DNA from: Haliclona indistincta
Taxonomy: Eukaryota; Porifera; Demospongiae; Haplosclerida; Chalinidae
Direction: 5' to 3'
NCBI GenBank assembly: GCA_964017065.1
Contig: OZ024786.1
Span: forward strand, 7,941,047-8,005,046
Length of the DNA: 64,000 nt
In this document: piece after piece, positions 1 through 10,257 of the stretch
Numbering within the stretch: the first letter of the stretch is position 1
Layout of the letters: each line of letters opens with the position of its first letter
The notes under the pieces: model-generated
Seen by the model: only the letters and a program-made list of their open reading frames with translations
Told to the model about the DNA's origin: nothing
Database searches by the model: none
Position numbers and translations under genes: made by a program

Positions 1-2090
1 ACCCACTCACTCCACTCACTCTACTCCACTCACACCACTCACTCCACTCACTCTACTCCACTCACACTACTCACTCCACTCACTCGCTCACTCACTCCAC
101 TCACTCACTCAACCCACTCACTCCACTCACTCACTCAACCCACTCACTCACCCCTTCACTCACTCCACCCACTCACCTCACTCACTCCACTCACAGTGAG
201 TGAGTGAGTGGAGTGGAGTGGGTGGAGTGAGTGAAGGGGTGAGTGACTCACTCACCCCTTCACTCACTCACTCCACCCACTCACTCCACTCACTCTACTC
301 CACTCACTCCACTCACTCACTCCACGCACTCACTCAACCCACTCACTCTACTCCACTCACACTACTCACTCGCTCACTCACACTACTCACTCGCTCACTC
401 ACTCCACTCATTCCACTCCACTCACTCACTCCACGCACTCACTCCACCCACTCACCTCACTCACTCCACTCACTCTACTCCACTCACTCTACTCCACTCA
501 CTCACACCACTCACTCACACCACTCACACTCCACTCACTCCACTCACTCACTCAACCCACTCACTCTACTCCACTCACACTACTCACTCGCTCACTCATA
601 CTACTCACTCGCTCGCTCACTCCACTCATTCCACTCACTCACTCCACTCACTCACTCACTCCACGCACTCACTCCACTCACTCCACCCACTCACCTCACT
701 CACTCCACTCACTCCACTCACTCTACTCCACTCACTCACACCACTCACTCACACCACTCACACTCCACTCACTCACTCCACGCACTCACTCACTCAACCC
801 ACTCACTCTACTCCACTCACACTACTCACTCGCTCACTCATACTACTCACTCGCTCACTCACTCCACTCATTCCACTCACTCCACTCACTCACTCCACGC
901 ACTCACTCCACTCACTCCACCCACTCACTCAGACACTCACTCCACTCACTCTACTCCACTCACACCACTCACTCACTTCACTCACTCCACTCACTCGCTC
1001 ACTCACTCACTCCACTCACTCACTCAACCCACTCACTCAACCCACTCACTCCACTCACTCCACTCACTCCACTCACTCCACCCACTCACTCCACTCACTC
1101 TACTCCACTCACTCCACTCACACTCCACTCACTCATTCCACGCACTCACTCAACCCACTCACTCTACTCCACTCACACTACTCACTCGCTCACTCACACT
1201 ACTCACTCGCTCACTCACTCCACTCATTCCACTCCACTCACTCACTCCACGCACTCACTCCACCCACTCACCTCACTCACTCCACTCACTCTACTCCACT
1301 CACTCTACTCCACTCACTCACACCACTCACTCACACCACTCACACTCCACTCACTCACTCACTCAACCCACTCACTCTACTCCACTCACACTACTCACTC
1401 GCTCACTCATACTACTCACTCGCTCGCTCACTCCACTCATTCCACTCACTCACTCCACTCACTCACTCACTCCACGCACTCACTCCACTCACTCCACCCA
1501 CTCACCTCACTCACTCCACTCACTCCACTCACTCTACTCCACTCACTCACACCACTCACTCACACCACTCACACTCCACTCACTCACTCCACGCACTCAC
1601 TCACTCAACCCACTCACTCTACTCCACTCACACTACTCACTCGCTCACTCATACTACTCACTCGCTCACTCACTCCACTCATTCCACTCACTCCACTCAC
1701 TCACTCCACGCACTCACTCCACTCACTCCACCCACCTACTCAGACACTCACTCCACTCACTCTACTCCACTCACTCTACTCCACTCACACCACTCACTCA
1801 CTTCACTCACTCCACTCACACACTCACTCCACTCACTCTCTCCACTCACTCCACGCACTCACTCAACCCACTCACTCACTCAACCCACTCACTCTACTCC
1901 ACTCACACCACTCACTCGCTCACTCACTCACTCCACTCACTCACTCAACCCACTCACTCAACCCACTCACTCCACTCACTCCACTCACTCACTCCACTCA
2001 CTCACTCACTCAACCCACTCACTCCACTCACTCACTCGCTCAACCCACTCACTCCACTCACTCACACTCCACTCACTCACTCACTTTACA
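1..2090. repeat. CACTC/CACTCC satellite with higher-order structure
   Basis: The whole stretch is built from short variants of CCACTCACTC with interspersed CTACTCC, CACGC, CAACC, CGCTC and CACACC units. It lacks stop codons in several frames, so long His/Ser/Thr/Leu-only reading frames appear, but these are artefacts of the repeat. Distinctive variants recur at a fixed distance: CCACGC at 322 and 1138, the CTCACCTCAC variant at 451 and 1267 (both 816 bp apart), and AGACAC at 931 and 1742 (811 bp apart). The array therefore contains a duplicated unit of about 0.81 kb. A short segment at 195-246 is in the opposite orientation to the rest (GTGAGT-type) and forms a palindrome with both flanks. 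Confidence 0.95.
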
Positions 2091-2103
2091 AGCATTGCTG
2101 AGA

Positions 2104-3570
2104 GTATGTATAGGTTCAAGAGCTATCTGACAGGGGAGGAGTACGAGCATGTGAGCAGGCAGATAGTAAAAAATGGTCTTTTCTTAATACTGCAACCAGT
2201 CACGTAAGTGTAGCTGCATCATTGTCTATTGCTTTAAAACTATTATGTGCCACAAAATGCAGGGGTACTTTGTAGAAACTCTAAAGGGGAGAATGGCATA
2301 TCTAAGGAAGCCTGATGGTCAGAAACGAGGAAAAGGGAAAGGTACACCATCACCAGTTGCAGTTCAACGGAAGTCTCTAATGCCATTGCGCCAAATATCT
2401 TCATCCCAACAAGCAGGTTTACTCCGTCACCATTTTTTATTGTGGCAACTATATGCATTAGTGCACACCAGTATAGTGTATATATAGCATACAAGTATAC
2501 GTACAAGTATGCATACAGCCAGTATTCCTGGTACGCATGTTTATCATGCATTATTGTATGTATAGGCAACTAAGGAGCTCATGAAGCGAAATTTTGGTTT
2601 CAGACGCCAAGATATACTTGATGGCAAATACTCAATGGAAACATTGTTTGCAGTGTATTCACCGATGAAGTCTCCCAATGAGGTAGGCAGTCACACTTAG
2701 TTAGACATTTCACTTGGTATTATTTTTAGCTATTGAAGTTATATTTAGCTATAGACAGCCCTATGCAAAAATTAGTAGCAACCGTTAGATGTAATGAATA
2801 TCAATTTTTGCAATCAATAATCATTGGTAGTCGTCCGTTTAGTTGCCTTTTGTGTTGTAGTTGCCCTTTGCAGGCGAATCACACGCGTTACGAATAACTT
2901 AGTATTTCAGAGCTTTACACAACGACATGCATATTCGTCAGTCAGAAGTTACAACTCTCTTTACAGTAGACCAAGTGATCAAGCGGCAGAAAGAGCTGCC
3001 ATCACTTGGTGCATTAGAGAAAATGGAGTAGAAAAATTGGTAAGCTGTGTGCGGATAAACAGTTCTCTGTGGCTACCAAGCATTACTTTTTGGTGGCTGT
3101 AAACTAACATTTTGACTGTATAATTACAATCAAATTGCACTTTCAATCAGCTTGAGCTAGCCACTGATCACAAGCAAGACAAGGCTTACATGTACAATCT
3201 GCTGCTTGATATAGCAGAAACTGAAATCAACAACCAGTGCTATGAAGCAGCCGTATCTCACTGCAAGGAAATTTGAAGGACCTTGCCGACAAGTAAGACA
3301 AATACATAGTTCTCTTGCATGATAGCCTCTGCGCATTTCAGGGTGCCACATCACTGTTAAACATCGCCAGAATACGTGCACTTGCTGGCTACTCAACTGC
3401 AATTATATTAGAAGCGTACACTCAAGCTGAGAAAATGGCTGAGAGAGCTGAACAGTATGAACTACAGGTTTGCAACAATGCAAAGGCAGCATCACCACCA
3501 ACATTTGGTCCATTATAGGAAATGTTAATACAGACAAGGAAGCGTTCATTGCAAGACTGAGAATGGGAAA
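2104..3570 (+). pseudogene. unrecognised multi-exon gene fragment beside the satellite
   Basis: Several short open blocks are bounded by plausible splice sites. One covers about 2104-2203 (MYRFKSYLTGEEYEHV...) followed by GTAAGT. A second covers 2263-2416 after an AG (GYFVETLKGRMAYL...). A third lies near 2570-2681 (ELMKRNFGFRRQDILDGK...) before GTAGGC. More lie near 2925-3040 (...QAAERAAITWCIRENGV), 3151-3270 (LELATDHKQDKAYMYN...) and 3342-3468 (ARIRALAGYSTAIILEAY). I recognise no domain. The codon-like composition and splice signals argue for real exons, but I could not join all of them in one phase, and the 5' end runs into the satellite. It may be a decayed transposon gene or a truncated host gene. 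Confidence 0.35.
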
Positions 3571-4289
3571 CAAGTGGTAAGGATGAATTACGTACCTATG
3601 GATTACTTCAATTAGCCCTTTAATTACTGAATTATTTTGACGAAAATTTGACTTCCTCTAAGCTGACAGTTTGCCTTGCGATTTTGTACACCATGCAGTA
3701 CGCTAGCTGTTCCAAACTAGCACTGTTTTTTCCTGCCATGTCAAAGTTTACGACCATGTACTAAAGTCTGAGTTGGCCACTCCCACTTCGGAACTGAAGC
3801 CGCTTAAGTGCTGCGTCCTCGTCATTTTTCAGCCAATTGTGGTCTTCCTTTAGCCCTGGTGACTGATACAAAAACCTGGTGGTGTCCAGGTGAGCAAACA
3901 GCACGGTTTAGACCATATTCTATGCCAAAGTATGCATTTCCGGGCACCCTGAAGCCCCAAAAATGCGGAAAGCGGCGAGGGGCTCCGCCCCTTCGAACCC
4001 CGGGTTAAAGGGGGGACACCCCCCTTTAAAAATCCCCCCGTCCTGTGTTCTATATGGTTTAGTGGGGAGGGCGCGTCGAAAAACAGTGGGTTTTTTCAGT
4101 TAATTTGCAATTAAACTTGATTTGACCTTTCTAGAGCACTTTTCACACTAGTTATGACGTCTAGAGTAGGTGGAGTCAATTATGACGCCAAAAGGCGTCA
4201 TTAGGGGTTAAAGGGTTAACAATCAATTGTGTTTAGGCGAGTGTGATAGACCAAAGGCGTCCGATGCATATACCAATCGAAACAGGCGG
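3571..4289. other. no gene seen; GC-rich palindromic patch
   Basis: No exon-like block is visible. Around 3965-4045 there is a GC-rich patch containing GGGGCTCCGCCCC and an inverted AAAGGGGGGA/CCCCCCTTT pair, which looks like the end of a small mobile element. A tRNA B-box-like TTCGAACCCC occurs here without any A-box partner. Confidence 0.4.
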
Positions 4290-5290
4290 AAATGCTTGAT
4301 GCAACCATCAGAATAAGTGCAAGTTTTTTTACAGTGGCAAAGCCCTCTAGCCGAAAGGCCAGGAAGGGCAAAACACGAGGTAATGTCAGACAAGTTAATA
4401 TTCTATAATAATTGATAATGGTGTGTTCTTAGTCACAAGCAGCCTTAAAGGAAAACAAAAGGCTGTAATGCCCACAGGTATAATTATGCTCCAAAGTTGC
4501 CAACTTGCCAGTTAAAATAGTCGCCACCACATGAGCCCTACCATGGGAGCAGTGGTAAGAACGACTACACCTGCATCAACAGATAAAGAGCGAGATGAAG
4601 ACAGATGCCTCATGTATCTAAAGGAAACATTTGGTGATGAAGGTGATAACTAGACAACACACAATATACCCTCAATCATTGCCAACACTGCAGACAACAT
4701 TGCTGTGAGAAAGAACCTTAGAACATATGAAATTGTTCCCATACAAACAGGTACAAGAGCTTGATGCAGACATCAGAATATATAACCGAATGCATTTCAT
4801 TGCAGGGTGCTCCAGGCAAAAGAAAAGAGAACGGTGAAGTACACGGTAAATTATAAAATTATAAAGATAGATTAATTGTGTGTTTTTAGTGACAAGCAGC
4901 AAAGGAAAAAAGAAGGCTGCAATGCCCACAGGTATGCTAAAACATTTGTTGAGCAAGCCAGTTACAACTGTGCTTTTGTTGCAGAGCCACCGCCAAAGAA
5001 AAACTATTAATGGGAACAGTGGTACATGTAAGAAAAACTACTTCTTAAATTGCACACTTACACATGTACCAATAGACGAAGAGAGAGAAGATAAAACGTC
5101 TTGTGACCAAGGTGAAAGCACAACAAATCATAATTATTATACACATTACGATTGCCAATGTATGCAGACTTTGATGAAGAGGTACCAGGAACTAGTGTGG
5201 AGGTGGAGGACGACAGTGAAACAACTCAGGATGAGAAAGAAGAAAAGATGCTGATGCCCACCGCTGATGCCTATAAAAAAATTCAGTAAG
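4290..5290 (+). repeat. tandemly duplicated exon-like block, acidic and lysine-rich
   Basis: Two related segments lie about 457 bp apart. Near 4434 and 4891 both read (A/G)ACAAGCAGC...AAGG...AAAGAAGGCTG(T/C)AATGCCCACAG followed by GTAT, which resembles an exon ending in AAMPTG. Both are followed by a GGGA(A/G)CAGTGGTA block. At 5159-5290 an open exon-like stretch reads YADFDEEVPGTSVEVEDD and continues with acidic residues. The pattern suggests an internal duplication of short exons in an unrecognised gene. No product can be named. Confidence 0.35.
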
Positions 5291-5317
5291 AAAAAACTTG
5301 TAACCCGATTTCAGTTG

Positions 5318-5577
5318 GGTAAGAATGACCTATAGAGTGACATAGATGTCATGTGATCGGCTTAGTAAATGTTTTACCTATTTTTCAATTGTAGGGCTAT
5401 CTGCTGCAAAGAACTGAGTGTCCAGTGGGTGACAGGCTTGCAATAGAACAGAATTATGTGTATATATTTTTCACAAATGAACCATGAAAGACATTTACAT
5501 GTATGTATGCTTCTGGTTATTATTGTTGTAACAGCAAATCCTTTGTACAGTGACAATATTGCAAACAGGTACTAAAA
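5318..5577 (+). repeat. dispersed repeat, copy 1 (partner at about 34600-34912)
   Basis: This segment aligns with 34600-34912 over most of its length. Shared blocks include TAAGAATGACCT, GTGTCCAGTGGGTGA, TTGCAAT, CACAAATGAA, CCATGAAAG and TATTGCAA(A/T)CAGGTA. Copy 1 carries several small deletions relative to copy 2. No protein is implied on either strand. The two copies are about 29 kb apart in the same orientation, so this is a dispersed repeat. Confidence 0.65.
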
Positions 5578-5749
5578 TGTTTTGCTGTGTTGTTCTGTTG
5601 TATCATAGATGATACAGTACACAGTGGATATGCAACGCGCCTGCATACTACGATTTCGTGCAGGACAATCACTGACACGGATAACACGGATGTAGTATAC
5701 GGAATATCGTTTCACACGTGGTGCCGAGTACAGTATAGATCTATCAGCA

Positions 5750-6668
5750 TGGCAGAGGCTTTGGAAGATTGCGATACTTCGTCTGTTTCTAGCGAAGAGA
5801 GCTGTACTTTTGAGGATTTTTATTGTGAAGAAATTGTCGAAGAGGACGGCGAAAGCGAGGTGATATTGATGCGAAGGCCGTCTGACTCAGCAGGCAAAAT
5901 TGCAGTAAGTGTATGCAGTGATAGCTTGTAAATTATCATAGTTTATTTGAACTAGAGTGGAGAAAAGGTGATCAATGAATTGCTTGGGGGCCTTGGGTAT
6001 ACAGAGTTTTTTCTCGCCAGTATGGAATCGACTCGAACAGAGGAAGTAATACAACGCTCTCCGATGGGAAAAAAGTGAGCACTGTACTGGAGCAGCTGGG
6101 AAAGATCGAAAAGAAACTAATAACTGATGTATCAATTTTGCTTGTGGTAAGGATCACTGCCTGTATAACTCAAGGAAGTCGTCGTAAATTGCCATCAGCT
6201 CAGCAGGCTGTTATCTGGTCTGATTTTCATCAACTTCGTGCCAGTCCTGAGATTAAAGATACATGGAGTTCATTTATGAAACATCTTGAGGATTGTCAGC
6301 CTGTCATCGCAAACTTGACATTGCTAGATAGGCTATTGAAAAAAAATGATACACAATCGAGCTCAAGCAGTAAGCAAGAAGCCGCAGGTCATCAAACCGG
6401 GCAGTCTCTCTAATAGGGAGGCCAACACTGTTAGATACATGGCAGGTTTTGTCACAGTTAAACTGTTAAAACGGTTCAAGAAGCCATCAAAGAATCCTCT
6501 GGTTCAGCATAAACGTCAACTGTTTGTTCAAGTTTTAACATCGATGCGAGCATCTGGTCAACCAGGAGATCCGGATAATGTTTTAGATTATGTTATGGGT
6601 TTATTATTTACCTTGTCATTGATGTGGTATAATCCACCTCGATCAATCAATTCAGACCATAATGTTTG
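5750..6668 (+). pseudogene. unrecognised transposon-type protein with acidic N-terminus
   Basis: The first exon starts at the ATG near 5750 and encodes MAEALEDCDTSSVSSEES followed by a strongly acidic tail, then GTAAGT at about 5906. Downstream blocks encode LGKIEKKLITDVSILLVV, LPSAQQAVIWSDFHQLRAS (6188-6245) and SNREANTVRYMAGFVTVKLL (6410-6470). The last block resembles the 'E-N-x-x-R-Y-x-A-G-Y-V' motif I recall from many transposon proteins of cnidarians and sponges, though I cannot name the family. The frame changes between the serine-rich linker (about 6360) and the NREANTVRY block, so this copy is broken or has an undetected intron. It could be the N-terminal part of the gene continuing at 7629, but this is not shown. 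Confidence 0.4.
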
Positions 6669-6740
6669 AATGCAGGTATTCCATCTGATTGAATCTATAG
6701 AGGTGGTTGCTAGATGTCATCTTCATACACAGAATGTACA

Positions 6741-7119
6741 ATGCAGTGCAAAAGTACCGCCATTGGTGTATCTGGCCCAGTAAACAGCGAGACGATCGGT
6801 GAAGGTGCGGTCGAGAAGGAGCCGTCACTGTACAGCTTGGTAAGCCAATAGCGACGAACGAGGAAGACTCCGGGTGCCAGTGCAGCTCGACCAGCAGCAG
6901 AGTTAGACACACACTAGATCACTTGGGAAACAATGAGAAGACATTTTGGTCTTTACAGTGACTTTGCTGGCAAACTGGGCAGTATTCTTAGGCAATATCA
7001 GTTCGTCGCTATTGGCTTACCAAGCTGTACAGCGACAGATCATTCTCGACCGCACCTCCACCGATCGTCTCGCTGTTTACTGGGCTAAATACACCAATGG
7101 CGGTACTTTTGCACTGCAT
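6741..7119. repeat. inverted repeat, 119-bp arms
   Basis: The arm at 6741-6859 is the reverse complement of 7001-7119 with only a handful of mismatches; the spacer is 141 bp. The arms include CGTCGCTATTGGCTTACC, GATCGTCTCGCTGTTTACTG and CCAATGGCGGTACTTTTGCA. The right arm overlaps an open stretch (SSLLAYQAV..., 6946-7350) of no recognised family. The structure could be a MITE-like element or a local inverted duplication. Confidence 0.85.
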
Positions 7120-7628
7120 AGGTTAGGTCTTGCACATGCGCTAAGTTCTAGCTGCCCGCAAAGTTTTAAAAAAGTATATTTCCTCAATGAACGCCATACA
7201 AAATTTTTCAAAATGGCTGCCAAACGTACTCCAGAAGTGACGTCACATCAATGTGCATATCTTTCAAATAGTTTAGCTCTTATTGTGGAAAGGCCTATTG
7301 TGAATCAGCAGAAATTCACAAAATTTGTACTCACAAAAATTAACATGTAGTGCCAAGAAGTTCTAGCAGTTCTTCCAGCATGCCGATTCTGCCAAGATCA
7401 CTTTAAGTTGTCCTCTCTATCACGAAGAGATCTCAGATTCAGTGCTGTAACGTGCATAAGTGTATTGCTACACCCATTATGTCTAATAGTTTTTGTGTCA
7501 AAAATTTACTAAATCCAACCGTGGATCTTTTTCAACAGTGGACAGATACCGCATGCTCACTTTGCTCAGTATGAACATTCCATTATGACTACTGCTGCAG
7601 TATAAAATTGTGCAATTCGTTACTATAG

Positions 7629-8543
7629 TCCGTCCTTGAAGTCCTATGGCTGGGAAGTACCATCAAAGATCCCATGAAAGCTGATCACTGGGGGCTCGAC
7701 CAATGGCTTTCAAATTGCAAGACGTGTGAAGACTGTGCTGCCCAACTAAAGGCCTCAAACATACTGAATGCACCACAGCTAGAAGATTGGGATGTGGTAT
7801 CACAGGCGAAAAAATAATTCAGCAGGGTATGATGTTATATTTTGCGATTTATCATTGCTCATTGCTCATTGTTGTCCTAGTACAATGCAGGGAGTCTGTG
7901 CGGTGCAATTTCAAGAAAGGGTCTACAAAGGAGGTTTTGCACAGTTTGACCAACACTATACGAGAGTATACTCTATGTTCTACACACAAAGATTGTGTAT
8001 CTGTGTAAGTTTGAGTTGTAATATTGTGCTGCTATTGAAGAGAGCCTGAGCGAGTCCCACACAGATCAATGGCATCCCACGACCTATATTATTAATTGCA
8101 TTCATTCCTATTGTCTTTTACGGTTGTGTATCCTTGCACAAGGCTCGCCCCTCATTGTCTTTACAATCATCTAGCTTTATTATGCTTTGGTTACAGGAGA
8201 AGTCCTTCCAGTATCACTGAAAAAGAGACAATTAACATTATGTTCAAGCGAGGCTCTTTTCCAACAAAGTCAGAGAAACTTTCTGTGGGTTTTCAGCACT
8301 CTAATTATTTTATTATCTATAACAATTGGCTGTTATGTACTCCGATATGATTGTACAGGTCACATCTCTGGACCATGTAGTTATCATGACTGCAGAAGTA
8401 ATTTTATGATTATTTTATTATGTGAAAATTACGGGATTTTTTATTTTGACACAGTTGAGAAACTCTGGATGTACGGGAATTAAAGAAGATAATCATAGTA
8501 GATCATGGATCGGACAATTATTCGCATACATCATGGGTCATAC
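7629..8543 (+). pseudogene. PD-(D/E)XK-like family gene P1, 5' part (cut by transposon at 8543)
   Basis: Exons by homology to the other copies in the window: 7629-7796 (WLGSTIKDPMKADHWGLDQW, then C-x2-C-x2-C), 7891-8004 (STKEVLHSLTNTIREYTLCS), 8197-8284 (RSPSSITEKETINIMF), 8359-8397 (SLDHVVIMTAE) and 8455-8543 (ends IGQLFAYIMGH). All are bounded by AG/GT. The D...E//x-R arrangement corresponds to PD...E//x-K in the sister copies, so this copy has lost the Pro and changed Lys to Arg. The last exon stops exactly at the target duplication GTCATAC of the large transposon and resumes at 18343. Function is inferred only from the motif pattern; catalytic activity is doubtful. Confidence 0.6.
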
Positions 8544-8602
8544 CTAGTCAGGCGTGGCCTGACTTTTCGCATCTGTGGAATAGTCAGGGGACACTAGCAT
8601 AC
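8544..8602 (+). repeat. left 59-bp terminal inverted repeat
   Basis: Identical in reverse complement to 18277-18335 over all 59 bases. It contains an internal palindrome, GTCAGGCGTGGCCTGAC. A related palindromic pair (AGTCAGGTGTGGCC ... GGCCACGCCTGACT) occurs alone near 61706-61766, suggesting small derivatives. Confidence 0.95.
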
Positions 8603-10090
8603 ACCACCCGTACTCTCTGCAACTATAGTTGCAGGCCAATCAGATTGCAGAACGGTTACGAAGAATGTAGTGATTACGTATGTGTTAACGACGTCACTAC
8701 CATCAAGCGAAAAATGGCTACTCAAGTTAAGCAGCTGAATCCAGAGAGTGCCATACGAAAAGCTGCGCTGAAATTAGGCTACGATTTTGTTAAGGCAGAA
8801 CAGCTGAAGGTGGTGGTAAGCATATTGCGCGGCCAAGATGTATTTGCAGTCTTGCCCACTGGCTACGGAAAGAGTTTTTGCTTCTCCGTTCTTCCCTTTG
8901 TCCATGATCAGCTGTTCCCTGACAGCGAAGCTTCCATCGTTCTTGTGATCACACCCTTGACGGCAATCATGAAAGATCAGGTAATGTGCAAGTGCAATAT
9001 TATGTACTGACTGCAGAGCATGCAATACTTAGTAATACTGCAAGTAGTCATGGTGTTACATATTGAAGTGCAACAACAATTTAGTAGTTCTAACACAGGT
9101 GGCCAGTCTTCGGCTTCGTGGTTTGTCATGCAGTTATATTTCCGGAGGTCAGGAGGAAGATGCAGAAGGTGTAAAGAAGGGAGATTATAGACTTGTGTTT
9201 TTACTCCGGAGATGCTGTTAGAGAGGAGAAGGTGGAGGAACATGCTTAAAGGTGAAGTGTACACTACCCGACTTCGGACCATTGCAGTTGATGAGGCACA
9301 CACTGTCAAAAAATGGTATGACCTATACTTGTGTATTATTTTATTCATTACGTTTTCTATAATAGGGGTGAGAAATTTCGTAGAGTCATGTCACAAGTTG
9401 GTGATGTCCGGTCCTTGTTGCCCAGTCATGTGACTATGCTGGCTCTAACAGCAACTGCTACTTCACAGCTACGTTTGAAGGTGACACAGATGCTAGGATT
9501 GAAGGACAAGTGTGTAGTGTCCTTGTCACCATGCAAAGCTAACATCCTGTATGCGGTTAAAAAATTCCAATCGATTCCAGAGACTTTTCAGCCCATGCTC
9601 GATCAACTCTCTCTCCGAAGACAAAATTTTCCTCAGTCGATTATTTACTGTCGTCGCTATAAAGATTGTGCGGATCTGTACTATTTTTTTAGAGACTCTC
9701 TAGGACCAGATTTCACTGAGCCTCGTGGTGCTCCTGACCATCCAAGATTCCGCCTTGTAGACATGTACATGAGCTGTACTGAAGAACGAGTAAAGGAAGA
9801 GATAGTGCAGATATTTACAAAGGAAACCAGTGGTTTGCGAGTTGTGATAGCAACCGTGGCTTTCGGAATGGGTATCGATTCACCATCGGTTCGACAGGTT
9901 ATTCATTTGGGCCCTCCTACTGATCTAGAATCCTATGTGCAAAAAACAGGGCGTGCAGGTCGCGATGGGCAACCATCACTAGCTCTACTTCTCCAAAGAT
10001 CTGGTGGGGCAAAACATGCAGAAAGGTCAATGATTGATTACACTTCAAATTCCACTGACTGCCGGAGAAAGGTTCTATTTCAAAACTTTT

Positions 10091-10244
10091 TGTAGCGTAG
10101 TGTCCGCACAGGTATGAGTATAGCAGAGATTATTGATTGGCAGAGTACAGAAATGATATGACTGACTAGTGTTTAAATAGAGTCAACACAATGGCATGTA
10201 AAATCAATAGACTGTCAGTCTGTCTCTACTTGTTGCCTTGTACA
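10091..10244 (-). repeat. 3' LTR of the gypsy element
   Basis: 154-bp direct repeat identical to 14288-14441. On the minus strand it runs TGTACAAGGC...ACGCTACA. It is short for an LTR, consistent with compact gypsy lineages. Confidence 0.95.
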
Positions 10245-10257
10245 CTCCTCTCCTTCT
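10245..10257 (-). promoter_or_regulatory. polypurine tract of the gypsy element
   Basis: On the minus strand AGAAGGAGAGGAG directly abuts the 3' LTR, where the plus-strand primer tract is expected. It begins at the final bases of the Gag-Pol stop region. Confidence 0.8.

Noticed and set aside
200..2207. Reading frames of more than 600 residues rich in His, Thr, Ser and Leu
   Set aside because: They are translations of the CACTC satellite, open in several frames simultaneously, with no codon structure of their own.
3985..4010. tRNA B-box-like TTCGAACCCCGGG
   Set aside because: No A box at a suitable distance on either strand and no cloverleaf; it sits in a GC-rich palindrome.
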